From NCBI GenBank assembly GCA_023415575.1, contig JAEZKF010000039.1, positions 1 through 42,014 on the forward strand: DNA of 42,014 bases. The letters are read 5' to 3'. The DNA comes from Bacillota bacterium. Its GTDB lineage: Bacteria > Bacillota > Clostridia > Oscillospirales > Ruminococcaceae. Shown in pieces: positions 32,282-40,393 of the stretch (position 1 is the stretch's first letter; each line of letters begins with the position of its first letter). A model generated the notes under the pieces. The model saw nothing but the letters and a program-made list of their open reading frames with translations. It had not been told where the DNA came from and did not search any database. A program made the translations under genes and the position numbers.

Positions 32282-35200
32282 ATGAAAAGGTACACGCGTC
32301 TTGGAATACTGGCTGTAATAGCGGTGATGATGCTCACAACGTTTGCACCGCTGTTTACTGTTACTGCGGCCGAGACCACAAACAACTGGCTATACTTTTT
32401 GCGCGACGGCCAAAAGACAACACAGATAACCATTGTAGAGGGGCGCGGCGTGGACCTTTTCCACAATAAGCCGGCGAACCTCTATTTGAGCCGCCTGATT
32501 ATCCGCGATAGCCATAACAACGAGGTCAGCCCCGACACCGTATGGATTAACGAATCCAACGACACGCTCAACGCGGCACTCGGTGTCAGCGGTGTATTTA
32601 CGATTGTAGGCGATTATTATACCTTAAACGCCACCGGAAGCGCTGTGTACTACTACTATTACAACGAGGATGAGGCGGTTAAAACCGCAGCGCGCGTGCA
32701 AAGCGACCAGAACAACCTCATCAAGCAGGATAGTACCATCTCCATTAAGGCAAACTCGGTACCATCAGGCATTCCATCATTCTCAATTATTACGACCGGC
32801 GGGCGTACACCAACCGGCGCGTTTGCAGAGTTTGACACCGTTATATCATCAAGGGGCGTACAGCAAAATAACGAGTGGTACTACACCCTTACCTTCAAAA
32901 AGGGGACAAGCTCGCTGACCATCACCCTGATTACCCCCTATGAGGTTACCCCAAAGAGCGAATTTGATATCGACTTTACCACCGCAAAATCCGACACCCT
33001 GGTAGTCAACATCAAGAGCAAGGAAGAGCTCGTTGGCGATATCAAGCGTGCGCTCTCTAACCCCGACCAGCGTAACCCCTACATTAAACTTGCAGAGTAT
33101 AACGACCTCGACTACATCACCGACGACTTCCAGCTGATAAAAAAGGCCAAGGTTTACGGTGTTGAGGTAAACTTTGATTGGGATTGGGACGATCCGCTTG
33201 GGGACAACACTCATGTTGTCTCCGTTTCAGATCCTCCGCTTTCAGCCTATAAAGTCGCCAAGGTTTCACGGCGGGAGGATGATGTAGAGGGAACCCTGAC
33301 GGCAACCATCAAATACGTGCCGGCTGGTTCAAAAGAGGATGACCCGATCACTTATCAGGATACGCATCCATTGCGTGTTATTGTAAAGGGCAAGGGAACC
33401 CCGCCTTCGGTACATATCGTCACCAAGACCGATGAAAACGGAGATCCCGCCGCAACGCTTCCGGTGGGAGCTGTGCCGGTGTGGATTGATATGTATGATG
33501 GCTCGGTGCCGGGTCACGGCATGCAGACGGGCGCCTACCATCCGTTGTTTGTGCTCATGAAGTTCGGCGTGCGGGGCGGAAGGGCCGATTATGTCACAGT
33601 TACCTCATCCAACAATAACGTCTTATATGCCAACTATACCGGCACCACCGCCGGATCCTATCAAGACTTGTACGCATGGAACTCGCGCCTATACAACCCA
33701 AGCTCTAACGAGTCCTACGAGGGTACCGTTGGTTTAAAGTTCTACCCCAAGCAGGTGGGCACGTCCACGATTACCGTGAGGTATTATGCTACAACAGGTA
33801 AAACAGAAATTTTAATTAGCGAAGTAAAGTTTGTTGCGCAGGTTGTGGATTCATCCCCCAACAAGGACTCGTCACTCAAGAGCCTTGAGATGTATGAGAT
33901 TGATGCTGACGGCAACAGCGAGGCCACTCAAGGCTTAGTGTTTAAGCCGACCACCAAGGATTATGCCCTCTCGGTGGGCAACTGGGTGAAGTCGGTCCGG
34001 TTTAAGGCAACCAAGAACGACACCAAGGCAAGCTCGGAAATCATCGTAAAGTGCGACGGTGTGGTTATCGATACCATTCGGTCGGGCATCACCAGCCCTG
34101 CATACGACATCGTCATTCCGGAAAATCCAAACAAGATGACCTTTACCTTTGAGCTGGTCGTAACGGCGGAAAACTTAAGCCAGACCACCTATAAGATCTA
34201 CATCGAACGTCTGCCGCAGAGCAACGATACAGCTCTAAAGGGCCTCGTTGTGCGGGATAAAAAGGGCAATGTCCTGCCGTATTTCCGCATCGGCGACTCC
34301 AAGAACAAGACCTTTGACCCCAACGTGCGCGACTATGGTATGGAGCTTGCCTATAACATCAAGCAGATTACCTTAGAAGCGACTCCCTCGCACATCAAGT
34401 CGGTCATCACCATCGACCCCGAACCTCAGGGAACGAGCAACTGGTTTGACCGCAACAAGTACATCACCTTTGCCGACGACGTAGCCACACAGCTTGTTAC
34501 CATCACCGTGACGGCGGAAGACGGCAGCAAGAACGAATACAGGCTGATGATTGCCCGTCAGGAACCGGCAAGCGATGCGTATCTGAAATCCATTGAGATC
34601 AAGGACCATACCACAAATCCTGTCGATTTTGCCTTTGACACCTACGTGGAAACCTATGACGACCCCGTACTCGTGGATAACTCAGTGCGCTTTGTCACCA
34701 TATACCCCACCGCGCGCAGTCAGTATGCGACCATCAAGTTAAATGATGAGGACGTTCCGGCTGACCGTGGTGTGCGCATCGACCTTGACGTAGACGTCAC
34801 GGTGCCGATTACCATAAAGGTAACTGCTGAAGACGGCAAGACGGAGCTAACCTATAAGTTCTCCATCAAGCGGTTAAAGCCCAGCACCGATGCGACTCTA
34901 TCAGACCTTAAGGTGGGCTCGCTTGCCTTAACACCAATCTTCTCCTCCTCACAGACCAAATACACCGCCACAGCAAACGAGACTACAACCTCGGTTGCGG
35001 TAACACCGACCGCAACGCACAAGAATGCGTCTATCACGGTCAACGGGGCCTTGGTACGCAGCGGAAGCGCGAGTAGCAACATCCAGCTTGAGGAGGTTAC
35101 GACCATCACAGTTGTGGTAACGGCAGAGGACAAGACCACAAAGAAGACCTATACTGTAACCATAACCAATGACGCGCTGCGTGTGCGAAGCAATAACGCA

Positions 35201-36097
35201 GACCTTAAGAGCCTGAAGGTCAATGAGGGTGAGATGTCGCCCGCCTTCAAGAGCTCGATTACAACCTACACCGTTCCGGTCGACTCTACGGTTGACTACA
35301 TTGATATCATCCCCGTTCCGGCCGATTCGCGCGCAAAGGTTGCCGTAAAGCTTGGCTCCAAGTACATCGGTGACTACTCGGGCAACTTCTCCGAGGCGCT
35401 CAAAAACGGCAGTAATAAGTTCTCCATTGAAGTTACGGCGGATGACGGCGTGACCAAAAAGACCTACACCCTCACCGTAAACCGCTCCAAGAGCGGGCAG
35501 GGGAATGGTACAACCCCCATCGGCAAAGACCAGATTGATTTCAAGAAGTCCAAGACCATCTACGTCGACATCACCAAGTACACCGTGATTTCGTCCGAGA
35601 TATTCAAGGAGCTTGAGAAGTATCCCGATACGGTTATCATCTTCCAGGGTGTTGATTACTCCCTTACCTTCAAAGGCTCGGACATCAACAAGATTATTCC
35701 CTTTGCCGAGACCTATAACCTGTCAATGACCTTCAACTCGCCGAATGAGGAAAAGATTCGCGGTATGCTTACCGGTACCGATGCAGACCGCCCGCTCGTA
35801 TTCCTCTACTTCAAGCATCACGGCATGCTGCCGGCGCCGGCTACGCTGCGGGTTGACCTTGGACTGAGGTATAAGAACGAAACCCTCTATCTGCATTATT
35901 ACAATCCCGAGATGGACCGCATCGAATACTACGGCACGGTAAAGGCAAACGCACGCGGCAGCATCGCCTTTAAGGTTGACCACTTCTCCGATTACATCCT
36001 GGCTGGTAAACGCCTCAATGGCTCGGTGGATAAGACCAAGGAGGTCAACATTGGGGTCAGTGATGCCGAGAAGGTCAACCCCGATACCGGACGCTAA
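32282..36097 (+). CDS. large secreted surface protein with five cadherin-like repeats ending in NPDTGR
   Basis: A 1271-residue exported protein, probably a cell-surface adhesin or structural protein. Signal peptide MKRYTRLGILAVIAVMMLTT... to about residue 30. Residues 30-520 are beta-rich Ig-like regions. Five cadherin-like beta-sandwich domains (PF12733-type) follow at about 525-645, 648-760, 763-865, 869-962 and 972-1070. They are recognised by the repeated starts DSSLKSLEMYE, TALKGLVV, AYLKSIEI, ATLSDLKV and ADLKSLKV, and by the closing VTAEDG..Y strands. A last domain (about 1085-1250) ends in a DHFSDYILAGK motif seen in clostridial wall proteins. The chain stops at KVNPDTGR: a sortase-B-like NPxTG motif with no hydrophobic anchor or basic tail after it. 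The sortase gene follows 15 nt later in the same frame. Confidence 0.88.
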   Translation: MKRYTRLGILAVIAVMMLTTFAPLFTVTAAETTNNWLYFLRDGQKTTQITIVEGRGVDLFHNKPANLYLSRLIIRDSHNNEVSPDTVWINESNDTLNAALGVSGVFTIVGDYYTLNATGSAVYYYYYNEDEAVKTAARVQSDQNNLIKQDSTISIKANSVPSGIPSFSIITTGGRTPTGAFAEFDTVISSRGVQQNNEWYYTLTFKKGTSSLTITLITPYEVTPKSEFDIDFTTAKSDTLVVNIKSKEELVGDIKRALSNPDQRNPYIKLAEYNDLDYITDDFQLIKKAKVYGVEVNFDWDWDDPLGDNTHVVSVSDPPLSAYKVAKVSRREDDVEGTLTATIKYVPAGSKEDDPITYQDTHPLRVIVKGKGTPPSVHIVTKTDENGDPAATLPVGAVPVWIDMYDGSVPGHGMQTGAYHPLFVLMKFGVRGGRADYVTVTSSNNNVLYANYTGTTAGSYQDLYAWNSRLYNPSSNESYEGTVGLKFYPKQVGTSTITVRYYATTGKTEILISEVKFVAQVVDSSPNKDSSLKSLEMYEIDADGNSEATQGLVFKPTTKDYALSVGNWVKSVRFKATKNDTKASSEIIVKCDGVVIDTIRSGITSPAYDIVIPENPNKMTFTFELVVTAENLSQTTYKIYIERLPQSNDTALKGLVVRDKKGNVLPYFRIGDSKNKTFDPNVRDYGMELAYNIKQITLEATPSHIKSVITIDPEPQGTSNWFDRNKYITFADDVATQLVTITVTAEDGSKNEYRLMIARQEPASDAYLKSIEIKDHTTNPVDFAFDTYVETYDDPVLVDNSVRFVTIYPTARSQYATIKLNDEDVPADRGVRIDLDVDVTVPITIKVTAEDGKTELTYKFSIKRLKPSTDATLSDLKVGSLALTPIFSSSQTKYTATANETTTSVAVTPTATHKNASITVNGALVRSGSASSNIQLEEVTTITVVVTAEDKTTKKTYTVTITNDALRVRSNNADLKSLKVNEGEMSPAFKSSITTYTVPVDSTVDYIDIIPVPADSRAKVAVKLGSKYIGDYSGNFSEALKNGSNKFSIEVTADDGVTKKTYTLTVNRSKSGQGNGTTPIGKDQIDFKKSKTIYVDITKYTVISSEIFKELEKYPDTVIIFQGVDYSLTFKGSDINKIIPFAETYNLSMTFNSPNEEKIRGMLTGTDADRPLVFLYFKHHGMLPAPATLRVDLGLRYKNETLYLHYYNPEMDRIEYYGTVKANARGSIAFKVDHFSDYILAGKRLNGSVDKTKEVNIGVSDAEKVNPDTGR

Positions 36098-36112
36098 AGG
36101 AGGCAGCACTCC

Positions 36113-36943
36113 ATGCGACCTATCAGGCATGAGAGGATTATCAGGCTGGTAGCACTGTGTTTTGCCGCCGCATGCCTGTGTTCGTGCTCAATGTTTTATA
36201 CTACAACCGTAAAGCCCGCATCCTCCGCCCAGGCATCAGAGGCGCCGTTGTTTGTCAGCGCACCGCCCGAGGAGCCAAAGCCTCTTGAGAACAGCTTTAT
36301 TACGCAGGTAAACAAGGCGGCGGAGAAGAACCACGATGTGGTCGGCTGGCTGTATATACCGGGAACCGACATCAACAATAGCCTTCTGCAGTCCTTTGAC
36401 AACAGTTACTACATCCGGCGCAACGAGCAGCGCAGGGATGACATCTACGGCTGCTACTTTGTGGATTGCGATGCGCCGATGGAGAGCAGTCAGGCCCTTG
36501 CCCACAATACCATTATCTATGGGCACAGCGACCTCAAGGACAACCCGGACGGCAAGCGCTTTTCGCAGCTGTTTAAGTTCACAGACGAGGAGTTTGCGAA
36601 AAAAACACCCAACATCTATGTTTCCACCCGCGAGGAGGACTTGGTGTGGCGCGTGTTCGCGGTGTTCTATACCCACACTTCGTTTAACTACATCCTGACC
36701 GAGCCGACCAAAACGGAGTTTGAACGCATCATCGAGAAGGCGCGCGAAGGCTCGCTGTATCACTACGATGTCGATGTCACAAGCGACGACCGCATCCTGA
36801 CGCTATCAACCTGCTCGGTCAAATACGGCACAACCGGAGAGTATCGGTTTGTGGTGATGGCACGCTTGTTGCGCGAAGGCGAGAACTTTGACGATAAGCT
36901 CAAAGCCCCCGAACCAAACCCCGATGCCAAGCTGCTGACATAA
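36113..36943 (+). CDS. srtB: class B sortase (SrtB)
   Basis: A cysteine transpeptidase that joins NPxTG-type substrates to the cell wall. The 276-residue protein has catalytic His138 in IIYGHSD, Cys234 in LSTCS and Arg245 in EYRFVVMARL, all in class B context (GWLYIPGTDINNSLLQ near 80). The N-terminal hydrophobic segment (LVALCFAAACLCSC) ends in LCSC, which could act as a lipobox at Cys25, an unusual arrangement for a sortase; a simple membrane anchor is the alternative. The start at 36113 follows AGGAGG by 9 nt, and the AGGAGG begins directly after the stop of the surface protein. The two genes are certainly cotranscribed, and the surface protein is the obvious substrate candidate. Confidence 0.93.
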   Translation: MRPIRHERIIRLVALCFAAACLCSCSMFYTTTVKPASSAQASEAPLFVSAPPEEPKPLENSFITQVNKAAEKNHDVVGWLYIPGTDINNSLLQSFDNSYYIRRNEQRRDDIYGCYFVDCDAPMESSQALAHNTIIYGHSDLKDNPDGKRFSQLFKFTDEEFAKKTPNIYVSTREEDLVWRVFAVFYTHTSFNYILTEPTKTEFERIIEKAREGSLYHYDVDVTSDDRILTLSTCSVKYGTTGEYRFVVMARLLREGENFDDKLKAPEPNPDAKLLT

Positions 36944-36956
36944 CTAAAAATGAAAA

Positions 36957-36990
36957 AGCGCCCGCTTACATCAAGTAAGCGGGCGCTCTT
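36957..36990. terminator. bidirectional terminator after srtB
   Basis: Arms GCGCCCGCTTAC (36958-36969) and GTAAGCGGGCGC (36975-36986) with loop ATCAA, flanked by AAAA and CTTGTT. Confidence 0.85.
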
Positions 36991-37022
36991 GTTGTACTGC
37001 TAAGATGTTTTACCCACAGTAA

Positions 37023-37229
37023 TCAATCTGGCTTATACTCAAACAAATCACCAGGCTGACAGTTTAAGGCCTGACAGATAGCCTCCATTGTACTGAGTTT
37101 AATTGCACTGACCTTCGCGTTTTTTAGGTTGGATAGGTTGGAGATGGTTATCCCAACGCGGTCTGAAAGCTCGTTGAGCGACATCTTCCGGTCAGCCATG
37201 ACACGGTCCAGGCGTATGATAATTGACAC
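37023..37229 (-). CDS. Xre/Cro-type HTH transcriptional regulator
   Basis: A 68-residue stand-alone helix-turn-helix protein (MADRKMSLNELSDRVGITISNLSNLKN then AIKLSTMEAICQALNCQPGDLFEYKPD), the typical size and sequence of the small YozG-like regulators that follow DUF2975 membrane proteins. It starts with GTG at 37229, with AGGAGG 7 nt upstream. The usual partner gene is reduced to a 43-codon remnant immediately upstream (37242-37373). Its target is unknown. Confidence 0.9.
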   Translation of the reverse strand: MSIIIRLDRVMADRKMSLNELSDRVGITISNLSNLKNAKVSAIKLSTMEAICQALNCQPGDLFEYKPD

Positions 37230-37241
37230 TGAGCACCCTCC

Positions 37242-37373
37242 TTAAACCGTCATATCATGTTCATGCTGCAGTGTGCAGCCGTACCGGTATATCTCGGCCA
37301 GAAACACAATACACAGCCCCACGAGCGCTCCGTCAGGCAGGAGGTTTAGCTGGGGTTTGATTACGCCATACAT
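37242..37373 (-). pseudogene. remnant of a DUF2975 membrane protein gene (C-terminal part)
   Basis: A 43-codon open frame that was not long enough to stand out. Read from the ATG at 37373 it gives YGVIKPQLNLLPDGALVGLC and then IVFLAEIYRYGCTLQHEHDMTV. The LAEIYRYGCTLQHEHD ending strongly resembles the last helix and tail of DUF2975 membrane proteins. A full-length family member has about 160 residues and several helices, and the bases further upstream do not continue the frame sensibly. So this is a 5'-truncated relic, or a short surviving peptide. It lies 12 nt before the Xre gene start, as in normal DUF2975-Xre pairs. Confidence 0.65.
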
Positions 37374-37541
37374 TAACTTATTGCTCCGATACAGCAAGAG
37401 GGTCGTTGTTAAAGTTTATATTTATTCAAGCGTACTATTCAATCATTGAAATGTAGGTCTTTATCCAAAGAGTAAAATCTCACCGGACTTTACAATAGAA
37501 TAAACCCTGTTTTGTGTGCGCAATCTAAATAAAGCGAAAAG

Positions 37542-38018
37542 ATGAGCTATATGCTCGTCAGCAAAAGAGACACAAGGGATGAAGTAGAGATGAAAGCGAT
37601 TTTAATGGGACTTGCGAAGATTATGGTTTTGTACTCCATCGGCGGGGCGCTGTACACCATCATCGAACTATTGTTTCGCGGTCACACTCATTGGACCATG
37701 TTCTTTGTGGGCGGCCTGTGCTTTGTGTTGGTAGGGGCGATTAATCAGGTATACCCTCATGAGATGGCCCTAATCAGCCAAATGCTGATTGCAGCTATTA
37801 TCATTACCGCTGTGGAGTTTGCTTCGGGCATGATTATCAATGTGTGGCTCGGCCTTGGGGTATGGGATTACCGACATATGCCGTATAACCTTTACGGGCA
37901 GGTGTGTCTGGTATTCTTCCTCGCATGGTTTTTCCTCTCGCCGTTTGCCATATTGCTCGATGACTTCCTGCGCTACAAGATGTTCGGTGAACCGCGCCCA
38001 CACTATAAGATTTTCTAA
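37542..38018 (+). CDS. multi-pass membrane protein (putative ABC-transporter type IV, CmpB-like)
   Basis: A 158-residue protein (about 142 if translation begins at the ATG at 37590, which matches the family start MKAILMGLAKIMVLYSIGGAL better). It has about four membrane segments and the family motif VWDYRHMPYNLYGQVCLVFFLAWFFLSP near residue 113, typical of PF06541. The function of the family is unclear. The ribosome binding site is poor at both candidate starts: AAGGG about 13 nt before 37590, and GAAAAG directly before 37542. It stands alone with a terminator at 38058. Confidence 0.8.
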   Translation: MSYMLVSKRDTRDEVEMKAILMGLAKIMVLYSIGGALYTIIELLFRGHTHWTMFFVGGLCFVLVGAINQVYPHEMALISQMLIAAIIITAVEFASGMIINVWLGLGVWDYRHMPYNLYGQVCLVFFLAWFFLSPFAILLDDFLRYKMFGEPRPHYKIF

Positions 38019-38057
38019 TCGTATCAGACAGACTTCCTATGTACGGCACAATAAAAA

Positions 38058-38084
38058 CGGGTCTGCATCAAGCAGACCCGCTTT
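38058..38084. terminator. bidirectional terminator
   Basis: Arms CGGGTCTGC (38058-38066) and GCAGACCCG (38072-38080) with loop ATCAA, followed by CTTTG. It lies between the membrane protein and rubrerythrin genes. Confidence 0.75.
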
Positions 38085-38118
38085 GCTATATTCTTTTGAA
38101 TGATAAGGCTTATTAGTA

Positions 38119-38670
38119 TTAGTAGTTCGTGCTTCTCATCTGGAAGTAAGCCTTCGGATGCTCGCAGATGGGGCACTTCTCGGGAGCCTTCTCGCCATAG
38201 TAAACATGGCCGCAGTTAAGGCAGATCCAGCATACCTTTTCCTCGCGGGCAAAAACCTTACCCTCTTCGATGTTCTGCTTCAGAGCAAGGTATCTCTCCT
38301 CGTGCTCCTTTTCAATCTTGGCTACGCCCTCAAACAGATAAGCGATGCGGTCAAAACCTTCCTCGCGTGCCTCTTTTGCGAAGTTAGCATACATATCGGT
38401 CCACTCATAGTTTTCGCCGGCAGCAGCATCAGCAAGGTTGGTCAGTGTGTCCGGCACATCGCCTTCGTGCAGCAGCTTAAACCAGATCTTTGCATGTTCT
38501 TTTTCGTTGTTAGCGGTCTCGGTAAAGAGGGCAGCAATCTGCTCATAGCCTTCCTTTTTTGCCTTGGAAGCATAGAAGGTGTACTTGTTTCTTGCTTGAG
38601 ACTCACCAGCGAAGGCAGCCATCAGGTTTTTTTCGGTCTTTGTTCCCTTGAGATCCTTTAAATCTTTCAT
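38119..38670 (-). CDS. rbr: rubrerythrin
   Basis: A peroxide-reducing diiron protein of anaerobes. The 183-residue protein has the ferritin-like domain with iron ligands in ESQARNKY and NNEKEHAKIW and in KIEKEHEERY, followed by a rubredoxin-like domain with CxxC pairs CLNC (after VCWI) and CPIC at the C-terminus. The start at 38670 follows GTGAG. It lies 62 nt downstream of perR on the same strand and is likely cotranscribed, so it is part of the PerR-controlled peroxide response. Confidence 0.95.
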   Translation of the reverse strand: MKDLKDLKGTKTEKNLMAAFAGESQARNKYTFYASKAKKEGYEQIAALFTETANNEKEHAKIWFKLLHEGDVPDTLTNLADAAAGENYEWTDMYANFAKEAREEGFDRIAYLFEGVAKIEKEHEERYLALKQNIEEGKVFAREEKVCWICLNCGHVYYGEKAPEKCPICEHPKAYFQMRSTNY

Positions 38671-38731
38671 TTTTAGCCACTCACTTTCACTATAATGTAT
38701 TTGCGACCCCAATGGGCCTTTGATGTATGAA

Positions 38732-39112
38732 TTATACGGCGGTGCGACAACCTGCGCAGGTGCCGTAAATCAACAAGTGGTAGGAACTGACCTCAAATCC
38801 GCTTTGGCTAAGAACATCGTCCGCAAGGGAATTGAGGTGGTCGAGCATGATGTCGTAGATATGCCCGCAGTTAGAGCAAACCATGTGGAAGTGCGGGTCC
38901 AATGTGCTATCAAACCGCGCGCCGCCGCTGGGCATTGAAATCCTCATCAGCTTACCCTTATCAGCAAAGTTGTTCAGGTTGCGGTAAACGGTAGCAAGGC
39001 TAAGACCGGGGTTCTCGGGCTTTAACATATTATACACATCATCCGCGCTAGGATGGTTGTGGCTATTCACAACCGCGTTATAGATTAGCTCCTTTTGCTT
39101 GGTATGCTTCAT
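38732..39112 (-). CDS. perR: Fur-family peroxide repressor (PerR-like)
   Basis: A 126-residue metal-dependent repressor. The winged helix is in HNHPSADDVYNMLKPENPGLSLATVYRNLN. The metal and zinc sites are HFHMVCSNCGHIYD (His-x-His and CxxC near 75-85) and the second pair CAGC near the C-terminus. Pairing with rubrerythrin and the palindromic AT-rich boxes in its promoter argue for PerR rather than Fur or Zur. Start at 39112 with AAGGGG 7 nt upstream. Confidence 0.9.
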   Translation of the reverse strand: MKHTKQKELIYNAVVNSHNHPSADDVYNMLKPENPGLSLATVYRNLNNFADKGKLMRISMPSGGARFDSTLDPHFHMVCSNCGHIYDIMLDHLNSLADDVLSQSGFEVSSYHLLIYGTCAGCRTAV

Positions 39113-39145
39113 GTTACCGCCCCTTTGTTCAGTAGCTCTAGTAGT

Positions 39146-39170
39146 GATAATTATTATCGATTATCATAAT
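39146..39170. promoter_or_regulatory. two overlapping PerR/Fur-type operator palindromes
   Basis: GATAAT-T-ATTATC (39146-39158) is a perfect 6-1-6 palindrome, and ATTAT-C-ATAAT (39160-39170) a perfect 5-1-5 palindrome one base further. Both lie at or just after the -10 of the perR promoter, as expected for autorepression. Confidence 0.75.
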
Positions 39171-39197
39171 AATACACGAAACATGACCGTTTGTCAA
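39169..39197 (-). promoter_or_regulatory. sigma-A-type promoter of perR-rbr
   Basis: On the minus strand, TTGACA (39197-39192), a 17-nt spacer and TATTAT (39174-39169). Confidence 0.85.
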
Positions 39198-39220
39198 GTA
39201 AATCTGCCTTGTTTACCCGA

Positions 39221-39249
39221 TTGCATCGCAAGGGCGAATGCATTATAAT
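39221..39249 (+). promoter_or_regulatory. sigma-A-type promoter of the 39-residue peptide and VanY-like genes
   Basis: TTGCAT (39221-39226), a 17-nt spacer and a perfect TATAAT (39244-39249), 46 nt before the small gene's start. Confidence 0.75.
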
Positions 39250-39295
39250 GGAATGACGTAAAGAGGCGCAACGCAGACAACAGGAGGAAGAATAA

Positions 39296-39415
39296 ATGGA
39301 CTTTAACACCATGTGGAACAACCGTAACAATCAGCCGATCTGGAAGATTATTTTGATGACGATTGCCGTTATTGCGGGGCTGATTGCGCTTGGTTATTTC
39401 TTCGGCACACCGTAA
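39296..39415 (+). CDS. 39-residue single-pass membrane peptide
   Basis: A short gene with a textbook ribosome binding site (AGGAGG, 8 nt before ATG) and its own promoter. The peptide begins MDFNTMWNNRNNQPIWKI, continues as one hydrophobic helix (about residues 18-36) and ends GTP. No family is recognised. It lies 59 nt before the VanY-type gene and shares its transcript, so it may act with it or serve as a small membrane regulator. Expression is inferred only from the signals. Confidence 0.65.
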   Translation: MDFNTMWNNRNNQPIWKIILMTIAVIAGLIALGYFFGTP

Positions 39416-39473
39416 TTATGATAAAGAGATGGCGGTTTCATTCAATTATATCAAAAAAAGGATGCGAATAACG

Positions 39474-40313
39474 ATGAAATATATAAAGCTGCCCTGCGTT
39501 GCGGTGACCGCGGCCTTTCTGTTGACTGCCTGCAGCTATGGACTTGATACACAGCAGACCTCCGATGTTACCGAGAGTATCGAATCATCACAGGTGATTT
39601 CTTCTTCACAGGCGGTGTCCTCGCAACCACTGGAGTCCTCCAGTGAGGAAATCAGCCAGCCAAGCGAGCCTGAGTCATCCTCGAAGCCCATGACATACAG
39701 TAAGGAGGAATCAGCCATGCCGTCTAACCAAAGCGATTGGAGGCTGATTTTGGTCAACCGACAAAACCCCCTGCCCAAGGGATTTACCGTAGAACTTGAG
39801 GAAACCATAGGAACATACCGGTTTGATAAGCGTGCTGCAGATGCCTTACGCGATTTTATGAAGGCCGCAAAGAAGGATGGCATAGCACTTACGGTTATCT
39901 CAACCTTCCGTAAGCAGTCAACGCAGGAACGGTTGTATAGCGAAAAGGTGGCGGAATACGTCAATGCCGGCTATACACAGGCCGATGCGAAGGTCGAGGC
40001 GTCGCGCTGGGTTGCCATTCCCGGCACAAGCGAACATCAAAGCGGCCTTGCGGTGGACGTTGTATCCGCTGACTGGTATTCAAAGCACGACGATCTGTAC
40101 GAGTCGTTTGAGGATACCACTGAGTTTGAATGGCTTATCCAGCACTGTGTCGAGTACGGCTTTGTCCTGCGTTACCCGAAGGATAAGCAGGATATTACAG
40201 GCATCAACTACGAGCCCTGGCACTACCGTTATGTTGGGGTAGAGCACGCCCGTTACATGACAGAGCACAACCTCTGTTTGGAGGAATACGTAGCAGAGCT
40301 TGCCAAAGGTTGA
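39474..40313 (+). CDS. VanY-type D-alanyl-D-alanine carboxypeptidase lipoprotein (peptidase M15B)
   Basis: A zinc peptidase that removes the terminal D-Ala from peptidoglycan stem peptides. The 279-residue protein has a lipobox LTAC at Cys20, a 60-residue Ser/Gln/Glu-rich linker, and the M15 catalytic domain: SEHQSGLAVDVVS near residue 185 with zinc ligands His and Asp, and EPWHYRYVG near 250 with the catalytic Glu and third ligand His. The start at 39474 follows AAGGA. It shares a transcript with the 39-residue peptide. Confidence 0.9.
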   Translation: MKYIKLPCVAVTAAFLLTACSYGLDTQQTSDVTESIESSQVISSSQAVSSQPLESSSEEISQPSEPESSSKPMTYSKEESAMPSNQSDWRLILVNRQNPLPKGFTVELEETIGTYRFDKRAADALRDFMKAAKKDGIALTVISTFRKQSTQERLYSEKVAEYVNAGYTQADAKVEASRWVAIPGTSEHQSGLAVDVVSADWYSKHDDLYESFEDTTEFEWLIQHCVEYGFVLRYPKDKQDITGINYEPWHYRYVGVEHARYMTEHNLCLEEYVAELAKG

Positions 40314-40337
40314 TATTTTATATAAACGATATATAAT
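40310..40337 (+). promoter_or_regulatory. promoter of the trkA pair
   Basis: TTGATA (40310-40315), a 16-nt spacer and a perfect TATAAT (40332-40337). It overlaps the stop codon of the VanY-like gene. Confidence 0.65.
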
Positions 40338-40393
40338 ATAGCCATCAAGGGAATTTGATCAATATCGGTCGTAAGAAAGGACACGAAACATAG

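Noticed and set aside
32282..36943. Surface protein and sortase as one read-through fusion
   Set aside because: AGGAGG directly after the TAA and the standard sortase start show separate translation; read-through is only mentioned as a possibility.
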